From Paenibacillus ginsengarvi (GTDB lineage: Bacteria; Bacillota; Bacilli; Paenibacillales; NBRC-103111), in assembly GCF_003626695.1 (NCBI RefSeq), contig NZ_RBAH01000025.1:62001-126000 (forward strand): a stretch of DNA of 64,000 bases, in the 5' to 3' direction. Below the pieces are notes generated by a model that saw only the letters and a list, made by a program, of their open reading frames with translations, was not told the DNA's origin and made no database searches. Numbering within the stretch: position 1 is the stretch's first letter; the number at the start of each line of letters is the position of its first letter. This document shows positions 34,527 to 43,468 of this stretch, piece by piece. A program made the translations under genes and the position numbers.

Positions 34527-34557
34527 CGCGATCAAATCGGAACTTATTTTGATCGCG
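34527..34557 (-). promoter_or_regulatory. Perfect inverted repeat in the serC leader
   Basis: CGCGATCAAA (34527-34536) is exactly complementary to TTTGATCGCG (34548-34557) around 11 bases. It lies between the serC promoter and its ribosome site, so it is either a repressor operator or a leader hairpin. There is no T-run, so it is not a terminator. Confidence 0.6.
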
Positions 34558-34575
34558 CCTTTGGTTAATATCGCT

Positions 34576-34604
34576 ATGATAGCAGTATTCGCCGGGCCGT
34601 TCAA
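34576..34604 (-). promoter_or_regulatory. Promoter of serC
   Basis: Minus strand -35 TTGAAC (34604-34599), 17-base spacer and -10 TATCAT (34581-34576). Transcription would begin just before the inverted repeat. Confidence 0.65.
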
Positions 34605-34747
34605 TACGGAGCACGGCAATTGTCCAAAAATGGTCTAAAATGATCGAGGATTCGGACTGCCCGCTGAAAATGTATGTCGCGGCAAAAGCTGGATCGTTCT
34701 TCACTATATTGGTAAAAACTATATGTAACGAGGTGATCCAAGAAGAC

Positions 34748-35359
34748 ATGACGCAAAAGTCTCCAAACAACGATAAGCCGCAAACCGGACAGCCGAGGCT
34801 GTTCGTAGCGGTACCGCTGCCCGCCGAGCTGAAGTCCGCAGTAGGAGCGGCCCTGAACGACCTGAAACGGCAGCTGCCGTTTCAAAGATGGGTTCATCCC
34901 GAAGATGTACATATTACGCTCAAATTTATCGGCGAAGTGCCTCCCGGCTCCGCAGCCGCGATCGAGCGGGAGCTGGAGCGCATCGCCGCCCGCAGCAATC
35001 CGTTCGAGCTGCGCCTGCAAGGCGCCGGCACGTTCGGCTCGGCGTCATCGCCCCGCATTTTGTGGGCCGGCCTCGGGGGCAAGCTGCCGCTGCTGCGATC
35101 GCTTCAGGCCGACGTAGAGCAGGCGATGGCCAGCATCGGTTATGCGCCGGAGGAACGTTCGTACTCGCCGCATTTAACGCTTGCCCGCCATTATTCCGGC
35201 AGCGGTCCGATAAACAAAGAGCCGCTTGAGGGACTATTTCCGCCCGAGGACCGCCGCCTTGAATGGACGGCCGACCGGATCGTCCTGTACCGCAGCCATA
35301 TGGGACGTTCGCCGATGTACGAGCCGCTGCGCACGATCGTATTCCACGCGGGAGGCTGA
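34748..35359 (+). CDS. thpR: RNA 2',3'-cyclic phosphodiesterase (2H family)
   Basis: A 203-residue 2H phosphoesterase (LigT/ThpR). The two catalytic H-x-T-L motifs are intact at residues 55-58 (HITLKFIGE) and 142-145 (HLTLARHY). The family hydrolyses 2',3'-cyclic phosphates at RNA ends and can join tRNA halves in vitro. I chose ATG 34748, with GAGGTGAT upstream; a longer frame extending to 34640 has no ribosome site. A GGAGGCTG-ACA-CAGCCTCC hairpin spans the stop codon (35351-35369) and may end the transcript. Confidence 0.9.
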   Translation: MTQKSPNNDKPQTGQPRLFVAVPLPAELKSAVGAALNDLKRQLPFQRWVHPEDVHITLKFIGEVPPGSAAAIERELERIAARSNPFELRLQGAGTFGSASSPRILWAGLGGKLPLLRSLQADVEQAMASIGYAPEERSYSPHLTLARHYSGSGPINKEPLEGLFPPEDRRLEWTADRIVLYRSHMGRSPMYEPLRTIVFHAGG

Positions 35360-35561
35360 CACAGCCTCCTGCAGTGTACGCGGACTGTAACATTTGCAGT
35401 CCGATTTTCGCGTCTGCCTTCCTCGGAATTGCTCGTTATGCCCCGTCGACAACCCTCTACCGTAATTGCGAAAGCCCAGCCCGCAAAACCTCGCAACTAT
35501 TCGAGTACATTTATATTTTTTTGCGCTAATGCGACTTTTTTTCAAAACTTTTTGCCGATTC

Positions 35562-35590
35562 TTGACGTCTAACTGATGTTCAGACACAAT
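35562..35590 (+). promoter_or_regulatory. Promoter of the SGNH/MBOAT operon
   Basis: TTGACG (35562-35567), 17-base spacer, CACAAT (35585-35590). A single TGTTCA hexamer lies in the spacer. The leader to the first start codon is about 35 bases. Confidence 0.6.
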
Positions 35591-35630
35591 AGAACTATTG
35601 CCCAATTTGGAAACGGGAGAAAATCCATAG

Positions 35631-36725
35631 ATGAAAGCCGTTAAATATGTAATCGTTTTTCTGATAGCCGTTCAGTTTTTGTTCTCTTACGCCTTCAATC
35701 TACCTGACGTGTATCACAACCGGATGAATTACACGCTCATGCTGGACAACAGCAACATGCACGACATCGACGCCGTTCTGGAGCAGGTCAAGCGGGATAT
35801 CGACAAGAACGACCGCAAGGACTACCTCGTCATACTCGGCGACTCGATTCTGTACGGCAGCCCGGGCAATTCCGATCAACCCGTGAATGTGTTTCTTCAG
35901 CAGAAACCAGGTGCGCCCGTTATTTATAATTTATCGTTCCCTGCTATGCAGATCGGAGACTTTTATACGATGCTGCTGAAGTTGGACAAATTCGGCATCG
36001 AAGCGGACAAGCTATTGTTTAATATCCGCTATGCGTCCTTCATCCCGCGGGACCCGAATCCGCGCGCCGTATTTTGGCTCGGGAACGATTTGCGCAAGCT
36101 GGATCGCGAGACGTATTTACATGTTTTGCCGCAGCTCGAAGCTTCCGACTTCGAGACGCCTAGCAATCCGTACGAATATTTTCAGCGCGCGCTGCACGAG
36201 GACTGGCTGCCCCAGCTGTCGCTTATGCGCTACAAGGACTACTTCCGCTACAATCTGCATAACTGGTGGCTTACGACCGTGCGCCATCAGGAGCTTCCCG
36301 ACGATGCGCTGGACGACTCGCGGGCCTGGCACATCAAGAAGGCTTGGCAGGAATCGATCGGCCTGAACTTTGATGATCTGCTAAGCGATCCGCAGCTGGT
36401 GGCGAGCTTTACCGACGTTCCGTTCGACTTAAGCGAGAACAACTGGGATGTCTACTTTTTGAACAAAATTTTAGCGCTTCGCGAAGGAAAGCAAACATGG
36501 GTCATTTTGAGCGGGACGAACCACGACCTGATGAAAGACTCCGTGTCGAAGCCGGGCTACGCGGCCAATTTGAAAGCCATTGACAAGATGATGGCCGGCA
36601 AAGCCGTCACCTATGTCAATCTGGAAGGCGTCATTCCGGGGGACTATTTCTCCGACCATACCCATATGACGCCCGAAGGCAACGCGATGCTGGCCGACAT
36701 CCTGTGGCCGCACATCAAGCCATAA
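35631..36725 (+). CDS. Membrane-anchored SGNH-like protein, partner of an MBOAT acyltransferase
   Basis: A 364-residue protein with an N-terminal signal-anchor (about 5-22) and an extracellular SGNH-hydrolase-like domain. Block I is GDS at residues 70-72 (VILGDSILYG) and the C-terminal D-x-x-H is Asp342/His345 (SDHTHMTPEGN). In AlgI/AlgJ-, DltB/DltD- and PatA/PatB-type systems such a protein accepts an acyl group exported by the MBOAT protein and puts it on a polysaccharide. It is followed after 24 bases by an MBOAT gene, so it should be its transferase. Confidence 0.82.
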   Translation: MKAVKYVIVFLIAVQFLFSYAFNLPDVYHNRMNYTLMLDNSNMHDIDAVLEQVKRDIDKNDRKDYLVILGDSILYGSPGNSDQPVNVFLQQKPGAPVIYNLSFPAMQIGDFYTMLLKLDKFGIEADKLLFNIRYASFIPRDPNPRAVFWLGNDLRKLDRETYLHVLPQLEASDFETPSNPYEYFQRALHEDWLPQLSLMRYKDYFRYNLHNWWLTTVRHQELPDDALDDSRAWHIKKAWQESIGLNFDDLLSDPQLVASFTDVPFDLSENNWDVYFLNKILALREGKQTWVILSGTNHDLMKDSVSKPGYAANLKAIDKMMAGKAVTYVNLEGVIPGDYFSDHTHMTPEGNAMLADILWPHIKP

Positions 36726-36749
36726 TTTTCGATCGATAGGAGAACGACC

Positions 36750-38171
36750 ATGCTCTTCCATACTCCGGAGTTCATCACTTTGATGCTCGTCTCGCTCGTG
36801 CTGTTCTACGCGTTCCCGCGCTGGCGCATCCCGATATTAACCGTAGCGAACATGATCTTCTACGTCGTCGCGGGACTCGGCAACCTGCTGCTGTTCCTTG
36901 CGATGACTGCATTCACGTATTACTGCTCCAAAGCGCTGCGTGGAAGCTACAGCCGCTTCTTCCTCTGGTTCTCGATCGTCGTGAACGTGGCGAATCTCGT
37001 TTTTTTCAAATATACGACGTTTTTTATCCGCTCGCTGGAAAATACGTTTTCGATCAAGCTGCTGACGGACAATTCGTTCCTGCTCCAAATCGTGCTGCCG
37101 ATCGGCATCTCGTTTTATACGTTCCAGATGATCGCCTATTTGGTAGACGTTTATAAGAAGCGCTGGGAGCCGGCGCAGTCGCTGTTTCATTTCTGGGTGT
37201 TTATCTCGTTTTTCGCCCACTTGGTCGCCGGTCCGATTATGCGGGGCAAGGAGTTTATGCCTCAGATCGACAATCTGACGAAAATCAAATTCAGCAGCGC
37301 GAATTTCCGGCTGGGCGCCTTCTTCCTGTCGCTCGGCATTTTCAAAAAAGTCGTTCTCGCCGACTATATAACGCCGCATGTCGACAGCTTCTTCAACCAT
37401 ACGGCTACGATGACCGGGGCCGAAGGCTGGGTTGCCGCGTACTTGTTCGCGTTCCAAATCTTTTTCGACTTTTCCGCCTACAGCGAAATGGCGCTCGGCA
37501 TCGCTTACTTTTTCGGCATGGAGCTGGCCGTCAACTTCCGTACGCCGTACCTGAGCAAAAATCCGACGGAATTTTGGCGCCGCTGGCATATTACGCTGTC
37601 CAACTGGATCAAGGACTACATTTATATCCCGCTCGGCGGCTCCCGCCACGGCGAAGTGCGGCAGTATACGAATCTGTTCATCGCCATGACGATTTCCGGC
37701 ATCTGGCACGGGGCTTCGTGGACGTTCGTCGCCTGGGGGATGTTCTACGGGCTGCTTGCCACCCTGCATAAAATCTACATCATGCTGAAAGAAAAGCTCC
37801 GGCTGCAAGCTCTCGATAATAGCCGCATCTACCAGTTTATCGCGGTGATCGTGTTCTTCCACATTACGTGTATCGCCTGGGTGCTGTTCCGGGTGCCCGG
37901 CCTGCACGATGCGCTGTCGCTGATCAAGAGGATGCTGACGCCGGCGGCGTTTAACTTTACCGGACTGCGCTTCTGGATCTTCATCGCGCTGCTGCTGTAC
38001 GCGCTGCACGTACTGGAATATTTCCTGCACAAAAACCGTTCCGAGCTATCCGTCTGGTGGCACAAATATTTCCCGGCGCCGGTTCGGGCCGTGCTGTACA
38101 CGGTCGTAGCCGCCGTGCTCATCCTGTACCTCAAGGGCGAGCAGAACACGTTCATTTACTTCCAGTTTTGA
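36750..38171 (+). CDS. MBOAT-family O-acyltransferase (AlgI/DltB-like)
   Basis: A 473-residue polytopic membrane protein of the MBOAT family. About ten to twelve hydrophobic helices are visible. The conserved active-site His320 lies in GIWHGASWTF, and the upstream blocks FFDFSAYSEMALGIA and PTEFWRRWHITLSNWI are strong MBOAT/AlgI signatures. It should move an acetyl (or D-alanyl-type) group across the membrane for O-acylation of an extracellular polymer by the preceding SGNH-like protein. No dltA or dltC is adjacent, so acetylation of a polysaccharide is more likely than D-alanylation. ATG follows AGGAG. Confidence 0.92.
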   Translation: MLFHTPEFITLMLVSLVLFYAFPRWRIPILTVANMIFYVVAGLGNLLLFLAMTAFTYYCSKALRGSYSRFFLWFSIVVNVANLVFFKYTTFFIRSLENTFSIKLLTDNSFLLQIVLPIGISFYTFQMIAYLVDVYKKRWEPAQSLFHFWVFISFFAHLVAGPIMRGKEFMPQIDNLTKIKFSSANFRLGAFFLSLGIFKKVVLADYITPHVDSFFNHTATMTGAEGWVAAYLFAFQIFFDFSAYSEMALGIAYFFGMELAVNFRTPYLSKNPTEFWRRWHITLSNWIKDYIYIPLGGSRHGEVRQYTNLFIAMTISGIWHGASWTFVAWGMFYGLLATLHKIYIMLKEKLRLQALDNSRIYQFIAVIVFFHITCIAWVLFRVPGLHDALSLIKRMLTPAAFNFTGLRFWIFIALLLYALHVLEYFLHKNRSELSVWWHKYFPAPVRAVLYTVVAAVLILYLKGEQNTFIYFQF

Positions 38172-38177
38172 ACATGC

Positions 38178-38220
38178 AAAACCCTCCATCCTCTGAACTG
38201 AGGAACGGAGGGTTTTCTTT
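38178..38220 (+). terminator. Terminator of the SGNH/MBOAT operon
   Basis: AAAACCCTCC and GGAGGGTTTT form a 10-bp stem around a 19-base loop (with an inner CCTC/GAGG pairing), followed by CTTTT. It begins six bases past the MBOAT stop. Confidence 0.8.
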
Positions 38221-38243
38221 TGGAACTGCCGAGCCTACTTACT

Positions 38244-39191
38244 CTACTCGCAAACCGCGACATGCCGGGAAAAGCTTCCTTTGCTTGCCACGCAGCGATC
38301 CCGTACAACAAAGCCGGCGGCGCCAAGCAAATCGTCGATCGGCTCGAGCGAAACGACGACGGCTCTGGCCGCGATGCGTCTTGTGTGACGCAGCAGGAAC
38401 AGTTGCTCGTCGCGTGAGCTCCGCGACGCCAGATTATAAGGCAGATCGACGATAGCGGCGTCATAATGCCCGGTTTCCTCGGCGATGGAGCCGAGCCTCA
38501 CTTCACCCCGAAGACCGAAGTGAGCAATATTGTCCCGCGCTCCGTGAACGGCTAGCGGATTGATATCCCGGCCGGTTATATCGAGCCCCATCGAAAGCGC
38601 CTCGACCAGCACCGTTCCGATGCCGCAGCACGGATCGATCGCCTTCACTCCGTCCGGCTCCGGAACGGCCATGTTGACGAGCGCCCGGGCCAAACGTACA
38701 GGGAGAGCGATCGAATAGTGCTGCGGTTTATGTTTATGACTAAGCCATACCGAGGAATGCCTCCGGTAATGTCCGAAATACCAGCGGCCGCCGCAAGCGG
38801 CTATGCCGAACCTATAATCCGGCTGCTTCATATCCGCCTTGCCGACTATATGCCGGCCGATTTCACGCTCAACGGCACGCTGCTCATCGTAGCTTATTTT
38901 CACCGCGTCGTCGCGCCCGGCGTTTTTGACATATACGACCTTAAACGTCGCCCCTTCCGGCACTTGCACCCGAGCTGCCAGCTTCGCCACAGAAGCGATA
39001 TCGTCTCCCTCGACCAGCACCTCGATTCGTTCCTTGAGAAACGGACTCCGGTCGGGATCGACCTCCCTGCCGCTTACGAACAGGCCGGGAGCCGCATCTT
39101 GTCCGAACAGCACTCTCAGCTCCAAGTCCCGAAGCGAATCTTCATCCTCGTGGCATATATGCGAATATACGTATAACGGTTCCCGGTTCAT
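38244..39191 (-). CDS. TRM11-like RNA methyltransferase
   Basis: A 315-residue protein. The N-terminal part (about 1-160) resembles a THUMP-like RNA-binding region (YVKNAGRDDAVKISYDEQRA, IGRHIVGKADMKQPDYRFGI). The C-terminal part is a class I SAM methyltransferase with the SAM loop DPCCGIGTVLVEAL and a catalytic motif DLPYN in place of NPPY, as in TRM11/TrmG10-type guanosine N2-methylases. It likely modifies tRNA. It stands alone, convergent with the MBOAT operon. Confidence 0.8.
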   Translation of the reverse strand: MNREPLYVYSHICHEDEDSLRDLELRVLFGQDAAPGLFVSGREVDPDRSPFLKERIEVLVEGDDIASVAKLAARVQVPEGATFKVVYVKNAGRDDAVKISYDEQRAVEREIGRHIVGKADMKQPDYRFGIAACGGRWYFGHYRRHSSVWLSHKHKPQHYSIALPVRLARALVNMAVPEPDGVKAIDPCCGIGTVLVEALSMGLDITGRDINPLAVHGARDNIAHFGLRGEVRLGSIAEETGHYDAAIVDLPYNLASRSSRDEQLFLLRHTRRIAARAVVVSLEPIDDLLGAAGFVVRDRCVASKGSFSRHVAVCE

Positions 39192-39292
39192 CTTTTTACC
39201 TTTTCACCCATCGTTTTCGAGATAGTACGCCCAATCGTATATATACGTTCGGCGAGCCTGTCCGTTCCAAATACCGAAGCCGTCCGGCCCGC

Positions 39293-39336
39293 TACGCCAA
39301 AAGAGCGCGCTCGTTCGAACGCGCTCTTTTGGCGTA
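39293..39336. terminator. 17-bp perfect inverted repeat between two same-strand genes
   Basis: TACGCCAAAAGAGCGCG (39293-39309) is exactly complementary to CGCGCTCTTTTGGCGTA (39320-39336). It lies after the 3' end of the amidohydrolase pair (39342), so it probably terminates that operon. The stem is unusually long and perfect. Confidence 0.75.
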
Positions 39337-39341
39337 CTTCC

Positions 39342-40124
39342 TTACTTAACGCACCACTCCAGCAGCCTTCGCGCATTGCCGAATGCAACCTGCTCCGCAT
39401 CTTCCCGGGTCGCATCCGTTACTTTTAACTTGGAGAGCGCCGCTTCGGGAATGAAAAAGGGTGCATGCGATCCGTACAAAATCCGGTCCAGCGTGTACAA
39501 CTGTTTCAATTGCAGCAGAACGTCCGCATGTTCGAGACTCTCCAGCTCCACATATACGTTATCGACCGAGTTCAGTACCTGAACGAGCTCGCCAATGACC
39601 GGATTGCTAAGTACAAACGGCTGCTCCGGGAAATACGACAGCGTCTTGACGACGCGCACGATGTCCGGGTCGTTCACGTTCAGAAGCGGGTACATCCCCC
39701 GCTTGTCCTCGACCCGCATCTGGAAGCTGATAAGCAGTCTGTGCTGCTGCGTCAGACGGACGAGCGGCTCGAATACGCTCTCGTCCACCTCGTACATATG
39801 ATAGCTCGGGAGCAGCTTGATCATGCGCACGTGGCCATCCGTCACCGCCAGCTCGATGACCTCCTCCCAATTCGCGAACGACAGATCGGCGATCAGCACC
39901 GGCGAGAAGTAGTCGTCGCCTGCCGTAGCGGCCAGCAGCGCCTTATTCGCCCGCATCGGGTCCTGCTCCAGAATCGCATCGATCGGGGCGACGAAAGCCT
40001 GCTGCACATGCTGAGATTGCAGCTTCACCTTCAAGGCGGGCAGCTCCGTGTAGCGTAATTTCAGAAACGGCCAGTTTCCGGTCCATACGGCAAAATCTAT
40101 AACAGCATCCAGCGTAGACGTCAA
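39342..40124 (-). CDS. Amidohydrolase-fold protein lacking the HxH metal motif
   Basis: A 260-residue TIM-barrel protein of the amidohydrolase-2 type. Overall motifs match its upstream neighbour (DRILYGSHAPFFIPEAALSKL; a late FGNARRLLEWC), but the N-terminal metal-binding H-x-H is replaced by DFAVWTG and the catalytic Asp of YGSDYP is His (YGSHAPF). It is therefore likely a non-catalytic or altered-metal partner. Its start overlaps the stop of the upstream gene by four bases (ATGA), so the two are translationally coupled and may form a heteromer. Confidence 0.75.
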   Translation of the reverse strand: MTSTLDAVIDFAVWTGNWPFLKLRYTELPALKVKLQSQHVQQAFVAPIDAILEQDPMRANKALLAATAGDDYFSPVLIADLSFANWEEVIELAVTDGHVRMIKLLPSYHMYEVDESVFEPLVRLTQQHRLLISFQMRVEDKRGMYPLLNVNDPDIVRVVKTLSYFPEQPFVLSNPVIGELVQVLNSVDNVYVELESLEHADVLLQLKQLYTLDRILYGSHAPFFIPEAALSKLKVTDATREDAEQVAFGNARRLLEWCVK

Positions 40125-40900
40125 CTTCTCCGACCTCCTTTGCGGAAAAAGCTCAAGGCGTTGCGGTATAGCACCTTATCCCGGTCTTCCGGCGACAGCG
40201 CCACCGAATCGAAGCGAGCCAGCTGCGTCGAGAACGCGCGTATCGGATAATCCGAGCCGTAGAGCACCCGGTCCGCTCCCAGCTCCTCAAGCGCCCGTTC
40301 CAAAAAGCCTTCCTCCGGCTGCGAGCCGGACGTGTCCAGATAAACGTTCGGCAGCCGCTTAATGTCCTGGATGCCCCGAAGCCTGGCGCCAGTCATATGC
40401 GCCATCAGAATGCGCAGCGAAGGGTGCTTGCGCGCCATGCGGGCAACATCCGCCGGGGTCGACTCGAACGTCGTGCGCTCCGTCGTTTTGTACCAGCTGT
40501 GGAACAAAACCGGAATATCGTGTTTTTCCAAAAACGCGTAAATCGGCTCGTACCGCTCGTCGTCGGCGATCATCGAAATATGGAACTTCGCCCCGATAAT
40601 CGGCCCGCGGAGCATATACTTCTCCATCAGCTCGAGCGTAAAGGCGTGAGGCAGCGCCGGATTGATGAACAACAGTGGCAGGAACACTCCGGGGTGCGCC
40701 TCCGTTATCTCCGCAAGCGTCTCCGCCTGGAACGTCATCTCCGCCTGATTCGGATATATAGGGCCTGCGAATTGCGGAAACGGCATCAGGCAAGTTTTGT
40801 CGATTCCCGCCATTTGCATATGATGAAGCGTCCTCTTGAGATGCGGTGCATAATGCTGGGCCCGGTTGAAACTAAGATGCAGATGACTGTCGATAATCAT
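40121..40900 (-). CDS. Amidohydrolase-family metal-dependent hydrolase
   Basis: A 259-residue amidohydrolase-2 enzyme. The metal-binding His6-x-His8 (IIDSHLHLS) is intact, with further conserved blocks GAKFHISM, VLFHSW with a metal-type His, ILMAHMTGA and the catalytic Asp in LYGSDYP. It is a member of the family that includes decarboxylases of aromatic acids and uronate-related lactonases; the substrate is unknown. It is coupled to the downstream degenerate homologue. ATG follows GAGAGGAGC. Confidence 0.85.
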   Translation of the reverse strand: MIIDSHLHLSFNRAQHYAPHLKRTLHHMQMAGIDKTCLMPFPQFAGPIYPNQAEMTFQAETLAEITEAHPGVFLPLLFINPALPHAFTLELMEKYMLRGPIIGAKFHISMIADDERYEPIYAFLEKHDIPVLFHSWYKTTERTTFESTPADVARMARKHPSLRILMAHMTGARLRGIQDIKRLPNVYLDTSGSQPEEGFLERALEELGADRVLYGSDYPIRAFSTQLARFDSVALSPEDRDKVLYRNALSFFRKGGRRS

Positions 40901-41029
40901 AAGCCGTTGCTCCTCTCCCGAACGAACATGCCGTTATCACCATCCTGTATACAACCTGTATTTTAAATCCGATTGAAAACGCTGTCAATTACTTTTAAAT
41001 AGATGCTTCTGCAAATCCCGCACGAAGAA

Positions 41030-41082
41030 AAGACCCGGCCGGGATCATCCGTCCACCCGGGCGGCGACCGGCAGCGGGTCTT
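41030..41082 (-). terminator. Hairpin downstream of the 47-aa gene
   Basis: AAGACCCG and CGGGTCTT pair, with an inner GCCGG/CCGGC, just beyond the stop codon at 41095. On the minus strand the stem is followed by TTCTTCGTG. Confidence 0.55.
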
Positions 41083-41094
41083 GACCGATACGCT

Positions 41095-41238
41095 TTATAT
41101 TTGATTTTCGATGACGGAGCAATATTGTTTAATTTTCGACAGCTCGTTGCGTATCGCTTCGTCGGTTTCCATGTTTTGCAGCTTATTGCAGCTTTCTACG
41201 ATTTTTTGTGCTTGCTGCTTGACCTGCTGGCTTGCCAT
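41095..41238 (-). CDS. Small hydrophilic helical protein (47 aa)
   Basis: Begins MASQQVKQQAQKIVESCNK and ends KQYCSVIENQI. GGAGGTG lies eight bases before the ATG. It is highly helical and rich in Gln, Lys and Glu, with two cysteines, and is soluble by composition. The strong ribosome site and following hairpin support a real gene. No family is recognised; it could be a small spore or stationary-phase protein. Confidence 0.7.
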   Translation of the reverse strand: MASQQVKQQAQKIVESCNKLQNMETDEAIRNELSKIKQYCSVIENQI

Positions 41239-41464
41239 ATATTTCACCTCCTGCCATACCTTCCGTTAGGATGAACCGCCAGTCGAACCGTTATGCAAAA
41301 CAATGCTATTTTTCCATCGCTCGGACCGCCCGCGGCTTCCTTCAAATTTCGGTCATAAAGTTGTCTCTAATTCGCCACAACGCCCCCCTCCCCGCTGCCC
41401 GCTCCTATGTATAATGGAGGTAAGGAGTCGATTCACGAACACAAATACGCTAGGAGGGATCGCG

Positions 41465-41773
41465 ATGGGAATCTGGGTAGACAAACGACACGATCCGGAG
41501 CACGACGGGCCTGCGGCCGCGTTTGATCCGTTTTATGCCGAGTTCAAGCTGGCATCCGATTTGCCCGTATGGCTGAAGCTTCAGCACGATATCCGTTCCG
41601 GTCTGGAGAAGCTGCTGGCCGAACATGCCTATGAGGGCGCCGCGCTGGAGAGCCGTCTGAAGCCAATTAATGAACGTATCGCCCTATATAACGAGCATGT
41701 ACCGAACGCATATTTGCGCAGAGCTTGTTTAACCGTGGGCAACTTTCTGGTCGAGTGCGAAGCCTGGCAGTAA
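41465..41773 (+). CDS. Small hypothetical protein with weak similarity to the DUF1992/DnaJC28 tail
   Basis: A 102-residue soluble protein. The core LPVWLKLQHDIRSGLEKLLA and IALYNEHVPNAYLRRACLTV resembles, at low level, the end of DUF1992 (DnaJC28-type) proteins, in which a WLxLQ/E helix precedes an INxLxxxYNxxVP helix. I would not rely on that. ATG 41465 is seven bases after GGAGGG. It lies between small genes with no clear functional link. Confidence 0.6.
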   Translation: MGIWVDKRHDPEHDGPAAAFDPFYAEFKLASDLPVWLKLQHDIRSGLEKLLAEHAYEGAALESRLKPINERIALYNEHVPNAYLRRACLTVGNFLVECEAWQ

Positions 41774-41917
41774 ACGCGGGCACATTCGGCAGCGATTCCT
41801 AAATCTTTTGGCCAGTTTAAGGCCAATTCCCATTTGGCATATCTGAAAAATCCTCAACTTACAAGCTGACGTCGGCATCTAACCGCGCCAGCTTGTTTGA
41901 TTTCCAAAGATATATTC

Positions 41918-41925
41918 TGTAGATA
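41918..41925 (+). promoter_or_regulatory. TGTAGATA site upstream of the second GntR chimera
   Basis: TGTAGATA lies 83 bases before the chimera start codon. The same octamer is found in the dehydrogenase promoter region (TGTAGATA at 43583-43590). It may be an autoregulatory half-site. Confidence 0.3.
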
Positions 41926-42007
41926 ATATGCATGACTTGAAAAGGACGGCTCGAATTGATAAGATTTTGAATACATCCAAAAATCCGAATCAAGCAGGGA
42001 GCAGGCG

Positions 42008-43387
42008 ATGAACCCAAAGCCGAGCAGAACTACATTCAGAGACCGTATGAACGAAATGATCGATACGCTGCGCCGGGATATCGAGTCGGGCGTATATGCG
42101 CCCGGTTCTTTTTTGCCTTCCGAGGAAAGGCTGGCCGAGTTGTTCGATGTGAGCTACAAATCGGTGGCAAAAGGACTTGACCAATTGGCCGCAGAAGGCT
42201 TGCTGGTCAAAATACGCCGGGTAGGCAGCAAAGTGGTCAAAAAGGAAACCGTTCATTTCGGGTTTCACGACACGTTGTACCGGGATGTCGACTTGGCCGC
42301 GCTGCTGGACTTGTTTCATAAAGAGCATCCGCATATTGAGATCCGCCCGATTGCCATCTCGCAAAATTATACGCACGATACGATCGACGACCTCCTGGTA
42401 TCCGGCCGGTTCGACGTGATGATGATCAACCAGATTTATTACCAGCACGCCCGGGAGCGCAAACGGCTGAACGTGCTGGAACCGATGCGGCTTTCGGATG
42501 ACACGTATCCGTTTCTGCGCGAGGAGCTGCTTGTTGATGGGGTCAGCTACGCCCGGCCACTTGTTTTTTCGCCGGTCATCCTCGCCTACAATCCCGAGCA
42601 TTTTCGCGAGGCCGGGCTTCCCGAGCCCGACAGCGGCTGGACGTGGGAACGTTTGCTGGAGGCAGCCGCGCAGCTGTCGAAGCCAAACGGAAGGTACGGA
42701 TTTGCTTCCAGCTTCTTATCCGGCAATAACCGCTGGCCGACGATCTGGATGCAATATGCTTCCGATTCGATGCTATCGCCCGGGTGGCAGCCGGAGGCGG
42801 AGGAGCTTGCCGCTGGTCTGGCGTACTGCTGCGGTCTGATGAAGGCAGAGGGCGTCGTACCGAGCTTTCTTAGCATGTTGGCTATGCAGTCCTTGTTCGC
42901 CGAAGGCAAGCTTTCCATGCTGATGACGACCTACTTCTTGCTGAACGGCTTGGGCGATAAGGTTGCGTACGATATTGCCCCGCTGCCTCATATTACGAAA
43001 CCGCGGACCATGCTGCTGTGGATCGGGCTGTCCATCCACCGCAAGACGGCGGTGCCGGAGGCGGCCCGCACGTTCGTTGAATTTATGACTTCTCGCGAGG
43101 CGCAATCGATCGTTCGCCGCAATACGCTCAGCATTCCCGGCTCCGCAGTCGCGGACGGCGCATCGGAGCCACAGGTGTACAAGCCGGCCCGCTACAATCT
43201 GTACCGGGAGATCATCCCCTCCTACCGAAGCCAGCGGCAGTACGGGCTGCGCTACGAAACGACCGAAGCGATGCGCGAGCTGTTGCAGCTCCTATACTCC
43301 GGCTTAATCGAAGAGCAGGAACTGCGCGTCCGGGTGGCGGAGCTGCTTGGTAAACAAGACACGGAACGGACCGCTTCCGGCAGCTAA
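42008..43387 (+). CDS. GntR winged-helix fused to an ABC-type solute-binding domain (second copy)
   Basis: A 459-residue cytoplasmic regulator with the same layout as the protein at 23859. Residues 1-75 are GntR-like (LRRDIESGVYAPGSFLPSEE, VSYKSVAKGLDQLAAEGLLV). Residues 85-440 are a solute-binding fold: LLDLFHKEHPHIEIRPIAIS, VFSPVILAYNPEHFREAGLP, PDSGWTWERLLEAAAQLSK, SGNNRWPTIWMQYA and EAARTFVEFMTSREAQSIVR. No signal peptide is present. The adjoining downstream genes, a D-2-hydroxyacid dehydrogenase and a lipoprotein solute-binding protein, are likely targets; direct and inverted ATGTAGAT repeats lie between. Confidence 0.88.
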   Translation: MNPKPSRTTFRDRMNEMIDTLRRDIESGVYAPGSFLPSEERLAELFDVSYKSVAKGLDQLAAEGLLVKIRRVGSKVVKKETVHFGFHDTLYRDVDLAALLDLFHKEHPHIEIRPIAISQNYTHDTIDDLLVSGRFDVMMINQIYYQHARERKRLNVLEPMRLSDDTYPFLREELLVDGVSYARPLVFSPVILAYNPEHFREAGLPEPDSGWTWERLLEAAAQLSKPNGRYGFASSFLSGNNRWPTIWMQYASDSMLSPGWQPEAEELAAGLAYCCGLMKAEGVVPSFLSMLAMQSLFAEGKLSMLMTTYFLLNGLGDKVAYDIAPLPHITKPRTMLLWIGLSIHRKTAVPEAARTFVEFMTSREAQSIVRRNTLSIPGSAVADGASEPQVYKPARYNLYREIIPSYRSQRQYGLRYETTEAMRELLQLLYSGLIEEQELRVRVAELLGKQDTERTASGS

Positions 43388-43468
43388 GAAGTTATTACGA
43401 AAATGGCTTCCCTAACTGATGATAGAGAGCTGTACATCCAACGCCGGAAGCCCCAGCCAACCGCAGTT

